NCBI RefSeq assembly: GCF_000002995.4
Contig: NW_025062478.1
Location: 6,920,001 to 6,984,000 of the forward strand
DNA from: Brugia malayi
Lineage: Eukaryota > Nematoda > Chromadorea > Rhabditida > Onchocercidae
Direction: 5' to 3'
DNA length: 64,000 bases
Part shown: positions 29,528-39,179 of the stretch, piece after piece
Layout: every line of letters begins with the position of its first letter
How positions within the stretch are numbered: the first letter of the stretch is position 1
The notes under the pieces: model-generated
The model's database searches: none
Seen by the model: the letters and a program-made list of their open reading frames with translations, nothing else
What the model was told of the DNA's origin: nothing
Program-made: the position numbers and the translations under genes

Positions 29528-32500
29528 ATGTCGGAAGAAATGAATGGTGAAACTTTCGCGTTTCAGGCGGAGATCGCCCAACTGATGAGTCTCATCATCA
29601 ATACATTTTACAGGTTTTTATCCTGGTTTACTGAGAATGGGTAGATTTGGTAGCGTTATGTGTGGTGGGTTAATGGCTAGAGGTTACAAACTTTTCCTTT
29701 TCAGTAATAAGGAAATTTTCCTCCGTGAATTGATTTCGAATTCCTCGGATGCGCTTGATAAGATTCGATACCAGGCGCTTACTGAACCAGCCGAATTGGA
29801 AACTGGAAAAGAGTTGTATATTAAGATTACTCCGAATAAGGTACTTCTTTATTCGATACCGTGTTGTCCAATTCTACTGCTTCCAACTAGTCTTTGCTGT
29901 ATTTTGTTGTAAACTATGTTGTACTAAGTTTTTACAGGCTGATAAGACGCTGACCATTATGGACACGGGGATTGGTATGACTAAAGCAGATCTGGTTAAT
30001 AATTTGGGCACAATTGCTAAATCTGGCACCAAGGCGTTCATGGAGGCTCTCCAGGTATCTGCATTTAACACTACAGTTTTCTGGTAAAGTGTGAATCTCT
30101 CTGCCGAATCACATGTTTTAGGCAGGTGCTGACATCTCCATGATTGGTCAGTTTGGTGTTGGGTTTTACTCCGCATTTCTGGTCGCAGATAAAGTTGTTG
30201 TGGCCTCCAAACACAATGATGATGATTGTTATCAGTGGGAGTCGTCAGCTGGAGGTAATTTTGTCGCCTTGTTAGTCTTTAAATGCGTGTTATGGATTGT
30301 TGAGGTATTGTAGAAACATGCTTGCAGGCTCATTCATTATTCGACAGGTGAATGATCCAGAGCTTACACGAGGCACCAAAATTACCCTGTACATCAAGGA
30401 GGATCAGACTGACTATCTTGAAGAGCGTCGCATCAAGGAGATTGTGAAGAAGCACTCACAGTTTATCGGGTATCCGATTAAACTTACTGTAGAGAAAGAG
30501 CGTGATAAAGAAGTTTCTGATGATGAAGCGGAAGAAGAAAAGAAGGACGAAGATAAGGAAAAGAAGGAAGGTGAGATTGAGGATGTTGGAGAAGATGAAG
30601 AAGAAGATAAGAAGGATAAAGACAAGAAGAAGAAAAAGATCAAGGAGAAGTACCATGAAGATGAAGAGCTGAACAAGGTAGGTTCGAAGGCTTAAGAGGT
30701 TGTATATGGTTAATGCTTTGGAATAATATATGCACTTCTGTATTACGCGGTTGAATTATTTTCAGACAAAGCCTATTTGGACACGTAATCCTGATGATAT
30801 AAGCAATGAAGAATATGCGGAATTCTACAAATCACTATCGAATGATTGGGAGGATCATCTCGCAGTCAAACATTTTTCAGTTGAAGGGCAACTTGAATTT
30901 CGTGCTCTGTTATTTGTACCACAACGTGCACCATTTGATTTGTTTGAGAATAAGAAGACAAAGAATGCTATCAAGGTCTGTTGGACTCATCAGGCTGTAT
31001 ATGGTTTTACTAGAACTTCTGGAACTTCTGCAAAGTCTCGCATATTTCAGCCGTTTGACGCTGTTTTTTTTTTAGCTCTATGTTCGCCGAGTGTTCATCA
31101 TGGAGAATTGCGACGAGTTGATGCCAGAATATTTGAACTTCATCAAAGGTGTTGTTGATAGCGAGGACTTGCCGCTAAATATTTCCCGTGAAATGTTGCA
31201 GCAGTCCAAGATATTGAAGGTGATTCGTAAGAATCTTGTCAAAAAATGCCTTGAATTGTTCGACGAAATCGCGGAAGACAAAGACAACTTCAAAAAGTTT
31301 TACGAACAGTTTTCGAAGAATATAAAGGTATGTTTCCTGTCAGTTTAAATTTTAAGAGGTGAATTCTATAATCAGAAATGTTCCGTTGTTTCTGCTTGTA
31401 TACGGCTAATTGCAGCTTGGTATCCATGAAGATTCGACCAATCGAAAAAAACTTTCGGAGTTCTTACGATTCTATACATCAGCATCTAGCGAGGAGATGA
31501 CTTCACTGAAAGATTATGTTAGTCGTATGAAGGAGAACCAGAAGCAAATCTATTTTATTACTGGTGAATCCAGGGAAGCTGTCGCCAGTTCTGCATTCGT
31601 GGAACGTGTCAAGAGACGTGGTTTCGAGGTTTGTCAGACAGTCGGGTTTATATCAGTCTTCTTTTGTTTTCCACAATAGAATGTTTGTAATTTTTACAGG
31701 TTATTTACATGACTGATCCGATAGACGAGTATTGTGTGCAGCAGTTGAAAGAATATGATGGCAAAAAGCTGGTCTCAGTAACTAAGGAAGGTCTTGAACT
31801 GCCTGAAAGTGAGGAGGAGAAGAAGAAATTTGAGGAAGACAAAGTTAAATTTGAGAATTTGTGCAAGGTCATGAAGGACATTTTGGAGAAGAAGGTACAT
31901 TAAGCGATTTATAATGCATGGGTTTAAATAGCGGTTGCTCAATTCTCATTGCGGTTTGGAATACCAGAAATTTGATATAAAGACGTTGTATAAATGTGGG
32001 AAGAGGATTTTATGAATTTGTTCACGTGTGTGCTAAACTATATATATATATATATATATATGCTTGATATATCTATAGGTTGAGAAAGTTGCTGTATCAA
32101 ATCGATTGGTCTCATCTCCTTGTTGCATTGTAACATCTGAATATGGATGGTCTGCCAATATGGAGCGAATTATGAAAGCGCAGGCACTGCGGGATTCTTC
32201 TACAATGGGATATATGGCTGCCAAAAAACATCTCGAAATCAACCCTGACCATTCTGTTATCAAGTACGTTGGTTTGATTCTATGAGCTCAAATTTTTTGG
32301 AGTAAAAGATGATGGTTATTTTGTTTTGTCTGTTTCATTTTAGAGCGCTGCGAGAGCGTGTCGAGGCAGACAAAAACGATAAGACTGTGAAAGATTTAGT
32401 GGTTTTGCTCTTTGAAACTGCCTTGCTTTCTTCTGGTTTTTCGCTTGAAGATCCGCAGTTGCATGCATCAAGGATATACCGCATGATTAAGGTAACGATT

Positions 32501-32698
32501 TAGCTAGTTATGATACTTTTAGGCCGAGTAATTTGTTTAGAACGGAAAGAAAGTACATTGTTTTTCCAGCTTGGGCTTGATATTACGGAGGATGAGGAAG
32601 ATGAAGCAATTGCATCCGTTTCTGGTGAGAAAGACGAATGTGTGCCAAACTTAGTTGGTGCCGAGGAAGATGCATCGAGGATGGAAGAAGTTGATTAA
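29528..32698 (+). CDS. daf-21: Cytosolic heat-shock protein 90
   Basis: ATP-dependent chaperone for kinases and receptors. Exons: 29528-29613, 29705-29840, 29938-30054, 30122-30254, 30328-30677, 30766-30975, 31076-31327, 31416-31628, 31700-31894, 32079-32263, 32344-32491, 32570-32698; phases agree and give 717 aa. The GHKL ATPase has [43 protein letters not shown] and [16 protein letters not shown] charged Lys/Glu linker spans roughly residues 205-270. The middle domain has [40 protein letters not shown] (with the catalytic-loop Arg) and [17 protein letters not shown]. The C-terminal dimer domain has [21 protein letters not shown]. The C-terminus MEEVD is the TPR co-chaperone docking motif and marks the cytosolic, not ER or mitochondrial, form. 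A heat-shock promoter lies directly upstream. Confidence 0.98.
32038..32061 (+). repeat. (TA)n microsatellite in an HSP90 intron
   Basis: About eleven TA units lie between exons ending at 31894 and starting at 32079, 17 bases before the acceptor. Confidence 0.9.
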
Positions 32699-32965
32699 TT
32701 CTCTCATTAAATTTTAATAATGTTTCAATTCAATATGAGTTAAATTGTAGTAAAATTAAGTGGAAATTGCTCAAGCAGTGTTTCCGTGATGAATTTTTCA
32801 TTTGATGTCGAACTTGTGCGTTTTTGTTGATCTCGTGTTGAGTTGTTCAATCTTTATAATGAGGAAGCAAAATTGTTAAAGTGCATCAATATGCTACGCG
32901 TTTTTTAATGTGTTTTTTTTTTTGAATGTCTTTGTTTTGTATTATTTCTATGTTTTTGTACTATC

Positions 32966-32971
32966 AATAAA
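32966..32971 (+). terminator. daf-21: AATAAA polyadenylation signal of HSP90
   Basis: Canonical hexamer 268 bases after the stop codon, in a T-rich 3' UTR. Confidence 0.7.
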
Positions 32972-33241
32972 ATTTTCTTTGAAGAGTTCGAAGAATTCCC
33001 AAGCTATTTGAAAAAAGCTGTGTCGAGTCGTGCTCGAAGAGCTGCTTAGGTTATTGTGTGAGTGAGTGCTCCTATCAGCCAGCATATTGCATTTTTTGTT
33101 TGTAGAGGATATGGTTTTTCTCGTAAATCGTCTCTATCAATAGAAAACTAGATACTTTCAAGTCCTAAACCTTTGTCGTTGAAGATTGATTGGGGTAGTC
33201 TGGTCGGCGTTCATTTGCTGCAGATTGTATTTCCGACGGAG

Positions 33242-34323
33242 ATGGCTGTTCCACGTGCTACTTTGCGATTGTCGCCTCTAAATTCTGCACTGCTTGTTTG
33301 TGATATGCAAGAAAAATTCAGGTGACTTTATGCGTAATTGGAATCGGTGGTCTTAAACTACTATTGTTAGGATTATCAGTTTTTTTTTTTTTTTTTTTTG
33401 TGAGTTTGGTATAAGGGTTTTGCATGAAATTGCAGGCCCAGTGTCAAATATTTTGAGGAAATTGTTCAAATTAGCAAACGCCTTATTGTCGCTGCGAAAC
33501 TTCTTGATATGAAGATTATTGCCACAGAGCAGTATCCGAAAGGTGAAATTATTAAGAATCCCAAGGTTCTTAATCTCACTTTGAAGGAGTATTGTTAAAC
33601 ACATAATTTGCTAACAATGTGTTCAAGTTTTACGCATATGTTTTGCATGCTTTTATAGTTGTGTGTATCGGTTTTTACGTTTACGTTTTAAAATGAAACT
33701 GTTAAATTCTAATTTTGAACTTAAAAAGTGATTATTAAGTCATTAGTGAGTACAGCGAGTATAGCTTCACAAATTCATATGAATTGATTTTTTATTTAGG
33801 GCTTGGGCATACTGTGTCAGAATTGGATCTAAACAAACATAATATACCAGTTTTTGAGAAGAAAAAATTTAGCATGTGTGTTCCATCTGTTACGAAAATG
33901 CTTGAATCATCACAGTCTGTGATATTATGTGGTCTTGAAACGCATGTATGTGTTTTACACACAGCGCTTGATATGCTCGAAAAAGGAATTGCTGTACATG
34001 TAATTGCTGATGCTGTGTCATCTCGCTCACAAACGGACAGGTATCTTTTACAGCAGTATAAATTAAATTCTGGTTGCATATTAGACTTGTGTATAGCTTT
34101 CGGCAAATAAAATTTTTTTACTGGCATGTAAAACATAACTTGAATTATTTTTTAAAGAATGTTTGGCTTACGACAAATGGAAGTTGCTGGTGCTATCTTA
34201 ACAACTAGTGAATGTGTCATTCTCGGTCTATTAGGAGGTGCGGACCATCCGAAATTTCGCGATGTGCAGAAAATAATCTTAGAGCTTGCACCGGATACTG
34301 GTCTACTGCAGTACTCATTGTAA
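33242..34323 (+). CDS. Isochorismatase-fold hydrolase (ISOC1/2 family)
   Basis: Small cysteine-hydrolase-fold protein of 197 aa; metazoan members have no well-established substrate. Exons: 33242-33321, 33436-33542, 33800-34040, 34158-34323, phases consistent. Visible motifs are [15 protein letters not shown] with the N-terminal catalytic Asp (~residue 22), [16 protein letters not shown] and [19 protein letters not shown] with the expected nucleophilic Cys, then [25 protein letters not shown] and KIILELAPD, all in the order of human ISOC1/ISOC2. It has no signal peptide. It lies 543 bases downstream of HSP90 on the same strand, so co-transcription is possible but unproven. Confidence 0.93.
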
Positions 34324-35454
34324 ACTAGATAGATGAAATTAATCAAAATGATCTTATGAAATGTTAAATCCACTGCAAAACTTGGGAGACTGAAGTGAAC
34401 TAAGTTCTTTTTTCATGATAACTTATAGGCATTTGGTAGAGTTGTTAATACTTCTCTTGCACTTCAGTAGTGCTTAGTTTCATTATCTTAACGCTACTCG
34501 TAAATGTTATTGATTTGTAGTTCAATGATAACTTGGCACTCTAAATCTTCACATAATTCTAAAATATGATGGAAAATATCCACTTTTCTAACACTATGAA
34601 CTAGATAGATGGAGTTTTTTACAAATTATGAGGTGCCGCTTGGATCACCGATCCATGTGTCCGTGTGATAAAAAATTCATGGTGCAGCATTATGAGAAGT
34701 TTTAATGCATATGACATTGTTTTAGTACTCATTTCTTCCATTTCTCACTCCGATTCTACATTCTGCTATTCCACACAGATTGATGAAAGCGTTAACGAAG
34801 TTGTTAATGTGAAGTGTTGTAGGTAAATAATCCGACATGTGGTCATATTGTTGAAAATCCTCTACTTTTAATTATACCACAACTGCAGTTTCGTTTTCCA
34901 TGTAAATATTTCATTTTAAACCATGTTTGCTGCAAACCATATGGTTGTTGTTCTGTGATTTGAGTACTGATCGAATTCTTCAAACTTTTTGGAATTCCCA
35001 ATTAATTAACTGTAAATATCCAACATATTCCCAAGTTTATTTCTTTAAAGCATTCTAACAAAGAAGCACACAAATGAAGTAGGCAGTCAAAGTAATATTA
35101 GTGAATATCAATTGTATGCAAATTTCCTTCCTTCCGTTAAAAGCAATCAAAAAATGTTCACAGATGATATATCGTCGGGAAAATGATGTGGTAATCGAAG
35201 AGACTTAACGCACCTTTTATAAAGTACCGTCACTACACTGTTGATTAAATTAAAAAATGTGAAAGAGGGAAGAGTCAACTTCTTCATATTTTATTAGAGA
35301 TCTAAAATTCAATTCTAGAAGTTTGTCGGACACAAAAATCATCATACATGAGAATCTGTTAGATATGATAGTTTTTAAAGTGTTATTACATTAAGCTCAC
35401 TACAGTAACTACAGCAATATGTGGTTGTCTTTGTGCTGAAGCCTGTTCTCATAT
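34324..35454. other. Intergenic, convergent 3' ends
   Basis: AT-rich; I see no gene or repeat here. It lies between the stop codons of the plus-strand isochorismatase gene and the minus-strand secreted precursor, so it should contain both 3' UTRs. Confidence 0.6.
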
Positions 35455-36555
35455 TTACTGCCAATTCTGCAGCTGAAGGAAGGACCCATCTCCGTAAGCG
35501 TTATTTCGCTTTTTTCGATATCCACTAGATTCCACTGGGGCTGGGACTATAGCGGCATATGGTTGACCAGCTTGTGCTGGAGCTTGTTCCGCAGGTGCTG
35601 GCATAGGAAGTGTGAGGCCTGCAGTTGGAGGGACCGCTTCGTCACCGTAAGCGTTATTTCGCTTTTTTCGATATCCACTAGATTCCACTGGGGCTGGGAC
35701 TATAGCGGCATATGGTTGACCAGCTTGTGCTGGAGCTTGTTCCGCAGGTGCTGGCATAGGAAGTGTGAGGCCTGCAGTTGGAGGGACCGCTTCGTCACCG
35801 TAAGCGTTATTTCGCTTTTTTCGATGTCCCCAGAATTTTAGTAGAGCTGGAACAGCGTGCGGTTGTTGAGTTTGTACTGAAGACTGTTCAGTAGATACAG
35901 CCATAACTAAGGCCGAAATGATATCTTTATCACTATGTGCATTATGCTTGTGCACTGAAAAAAGTTTGATGCAATAAGTATTATGTAATTAATAAATTCT
36001 GAGAAGTTAGGTTTGACAAATTCTTTGATCTTCTAATTAATTACCTGTGCAAAGATTTCTTTTTTTTTGGGTGGGTGAGGGGAGGTGGGGTTGCATAATG
36101 TTTTACATTACAGAGATCTTTGACAACCTTCGGAGTCTTGGCGGTTTTGATATGTGACGGAAATATTGGCGATGAATTATATGCTTTTTATTGTAGCACT
36201 TGGTCACCTCCGACAATTCTTTATCTCTAAATCTAAAATATGATTTGAAACCAGTTCAAGTATGAAATGTGGCTTGCATCCAGGGAAGAAAAAAAACAAA
36301 CGTTTAACAAACTGGTTTACATTGCTTAGTTTTCTTTTGAGTGCTTTACCCACTACAAAGAGGTTTCCTCCAGAACACTTTGAAATGTATGATCGAATTT
36401 ATCTCTCTTATACATTTCCTCGTTCTTCATCAAAAGTTAGTCAACAGTAAATATATTCACAATTAAGAAGTAAATAAGAGTAAAAACATACATGATCGAG
36501 ATGGTATATTGAAAAAGAACAGTATCGATAGGAGAATGGTAATAATTGAGTTCAT
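35455..36555 (-). CDS. Secreted tandem-repeat precursor with KKR processing sites (unrecognised)
   Basis: Two exons, 36492-36555 and 35455-35954, join in phase (GTATGT donor, TTTTTTCAG acceptor) to give about 187 aa. Exon 1 encodes a signal peptide, MNSIITILLSILFFFNIPS. Exon 2 encodes an N-terminal spacer, then units each ending in RKKR. The first unit is diverged (EQSSVQTQQPHAVP...GHRKKR). The next two are identical 51-residue units beginning NNAYGDEAVPPTAGLTLP and rich in Pro, Ala and Gln, ending GYRKKR. A truncated last unit runs NNAYGDGSFLQLQNWQ to the stop. Dibasic/tribasic sites at regular spacing suggest proprotein-convertase cleavage into ~48-residue peptides, as in neuropeptide-like or secreted polyproteins. 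I do not recognise the family; hormone, antimicrobial or structural roles are all open. Confidence 0.7.
35494..35799 (-). repeat. Two identical 153-bp coding repeats
   Basis: Units 35494-35646 and 35647-35799 match base for base by eye; a third partial copy begins at 35800 and diverges after ~27 bases. The period is 51 codons, so copy-number change keeps the frame. Exact identity implies recent duplication or gene conversion. Confidence 0.92.
36069..36090 (+). repeat. G-rich tract in the precursor intron
   Basis: Runs of three and four G separated by T, TGA or A give a four-run quadruplex-type pattern following a T run. It is on the strand opposite the gene, inside its single intron. Confidence 0.65.
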
Positions 36556-38168
36556 TGCTGCTGCTATGAAATGAAGGTAATTAATTAGTAAATAGTTAAG
36601 AAAACCGAAGTAGTATTTTTCAGCAGGACAGAACTGGAGTGGAAGTACTTTGCAGTAGTTCCTTATATAGGGAAGAGGAAAGCATAGAGCTAATTGTAAC
36701 TGCTGCTCCAATCTATCACTTTCAATTATCGTCATTTTCTCTCTTTCCATTCTCCTTCTCTGTGCATCTCTTTTTCTGGTGTTATGAGTGCTGCTGAACT
36801 GGTTAGCTCTATTTTAAAGTTTAATTTCCCATTACAATACCAAGAAGGAAATACTCTTCATTTCTTGGATAACTAAGTGAATGTCTATCTATCTATATGT
36901 ACTTTTTTAACTCTCCCTTTGAAACTATTCAGTTTGATCATTGTCAGAGAAATAAACTAACAAGTGAGCAAAGACGAGAGACGAGAGCAGGTAATGATGA
37001 TCTTTAAGGTGGAATTATTTTTTTGAAGTGAATCAAAGTTTCCATCGTGAAATTTCTATTTATTACGTATGTAGAGTTACTGAAATGTTGCAGAGTACAC
37101 AGAGCATTGCAGAAGGACTTGTAGATGTTTAAAATAGTTACATTTCTGTAAACGACAACCTGTTTGTTTGTTTGTTTTTTTTTCGCTTTTGAATCCATTT
37201 TACAGTTGCGTTATGTTCGGAATACGACATTCACTGAATCGGCCTAAGAAGGAAACTTCTGCATAAAGGAATTATGGTGTAAAAGGGACGTAAGTACTGG
37301 TTTTTATAAATTTTTTTGATCAGAAAAATAAAATGTAAATGTTCGCAGCATGCAATATCTGAATAACTGGAAAAAAAGATTGAAAGACAGCCCAGCAGCA
37401 AAATATCCTTATTTCATAATTATGTTGGACGAAATGACTCGTAATATTTTGTCTAATCATTTCTGATTCACGTGACAGTGCAGTACAATTTAATTAGAAT
37501 GATTAATTGTATTCTCTTCAGATGATCCGGAACTCCGTAATCGGCTATTGATGTTTTACTACTTTGCTCAAATCAGTAAGAAATCTTTGGCTCTGTATAA
37601 TTGTGAACGAGTTAGAGCCATTTTTTATGCCATTTTAGATTTTATTTTTTCGTTTAAAATTTATCTGGAATTGTCAAGTAGTCCGATGTATCGAAAGTAT
37701 AATATCAGTTTACTCTCTCTCTCTCTCTCTCTCTCCGTTCTTCATTTTTCCAGAAGACGGCAATCCTTCACGAATGAAAAGATTCGTAATTTGAATTATT
37801 AACAAAAACAAAAAAAATTTTGGCTCTGAAAATAAAAAAATTTCAACAAAAAAAATTATGCATGTCTTTTCCTACTAATGTGTGATTTATAAATATTTAT
37901 GGACAAATATCGAGGAGTGGTGAAATTCCAACCTTATTCAAACAAGTTGCAAACATTTTCAAGTAGTTAGTTTCAGTCTGCACACAGATTAGTTTCAGTC
38001 TGACACAGATGCTATATTGGCAAGGACGACATTGTTCGAGATCATTCACATTCAGTCGTTCTCTTCATAGTTTAATAGTTAATCATGATTTTGTTTCCCA
38101 TATTTTTTTAGTTTTCTAATGAAGTTAACGAGATTTTTTCGCTTTTTCTGATCCTTTCATTACGAATG
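36556..38168. other. Intergenic, left of the minisatellite
   Basis: No supported gene. There is a CT microsatellite at about 37711-37735. Near 37969-38001 the sequence TTAGTTTCAGTCTG occurs twice in tandem, immediately before the 54-bp repeat described separately. Confidence 0.6.
38002..38055 (+). repeat. 54-bp direct repeat, left copy
   Basis: Begins GACACAGATGCTATATTGGC and ends ATTCACATTCAG. The same sequence recurs at 39126-39179 with only about six base differences by eye. The two copies bracket the 42-bp minisatellite. Confidence 0.85.
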
Positions 38169-38181
38169 GATGCCCAATTCT

Positions 38182-38853
38182 TCTTGTAATTCTGTACTGT
38201 ATATCACTCAATTACTTCGGACTTCTTGTAATTCTGTACTGTATATCACTCAATTACTTCGGACTTCTTGTAATTCTGTACTGTATATCACTCAATTACT
38301 TCGGACTTCTTGTAATTCTGTACTGTATATCACTCAATTACTTCGGACTTCTTGTAATTCTGTACTGTATATCACTCAATTACTTCGGACTTCTTGTAAT
38401 TCTGTACTGTATATCACTCAATTACTTCGGACTTCTTGTAATTCTGTACTGTATATCACTCAATTACTTCGGACTTCTTGTAATTCTGTACTGTATATCA
38501 CTCAATTACTTCGGACTTCTTGTAATTCTGTACTGTATATCACTCAATTACTTCGGACTTCTTGTAATTCTGTACTGTATATCACTCAATTACTTCGGAC
38601 TTCTTGTAATTCTGTACTGTATATCACTCAATTACTTCGGACTTCTTGTAATTCTGTACTGTATATCACTCAATTACTTCGGACTTCTTGTAATTCTGTA
38701 CTGTATATCACTCAATTACTTCGGACTTCTTGTAATTCTGTACTGTATATCACTCAATTACTTCGGACTTCTTGTAATTCTGTACTGTATATCACTCAAT
38801 TACTTCGGACTTCTTGTAATTCTGTACTGTATATCACTCAATTACTTCGGAAT
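38182..38853 (+). repeat. Minisatellite: 16 copies of a 42-bp unit
   Basis: The unit starts TCTTGTAATTCTGTACTGTA and continues to CTTCGGACT; 16 copies run head to tail with no differences I can see except the end of the last. As 42 is divisible by three, the array is an open frame (38170-38859) of repeated SCNSVLYITQLLRT. I treat this as a by-product of the repeat, not a gene: it has no signal peptide, no homology and AT-rich neutral-looking sequence. Confidence 0.95.
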
Positions 38854-39125
38854 ATATAATGTTGCGGATCAGCTTTATCGATAGTAATGAACTTCGATTT
38901 GTAACTTCCTGAAATATCACACCATTAAGTTCTTATGTGGTGTGTATTTTTAATATTGGATGTTCGTGTGCAATGTCGATTGTAAAATTCAGGAATTAGA
39001 ACATTATACCTTGCGATTCTATTTCTAGACAGTGACTTTGTCATACCAATGTCAACATACTAATGAAATCATATAGAATTGGGTTCAGGGAATGGCATAT
39101 AATTGATTTCTCTAAAACCTTGGTT

Positions 39126-39179
39126 GACACAGATACTGTACTGGCAAGGACGACATTGTTCAAAGTCATTCACATTCAG
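39126..39179 (+). repeat. 54-bp direct repeat, right copy
   Basis: Near-identical to 38002-38055 and in the same orientation, about 270 bases beyond the end of the minisatellite. Confidence 0.85.

Noticed and set aside
30413..30676. Ser-rich minus-strand frame opposite HSP90
   Set aside because: Exact antisense of the Lys/Glu linker codons; a shadow frame.
35563..35841. 92-codon Trp/Cys-rich plus-strand frame with repeats
   Set aside because: Antisense shadow of the KKR repeat units; the minus strand has the signal peptide and in-phase splice.
38170..38859. 229-codon open frame as a repeat protein gene
   Set aside because: It is produced by the 42-bp repeat unit being divisible by three and free of stops; there is no signal peptide, splice context or recognised homology.
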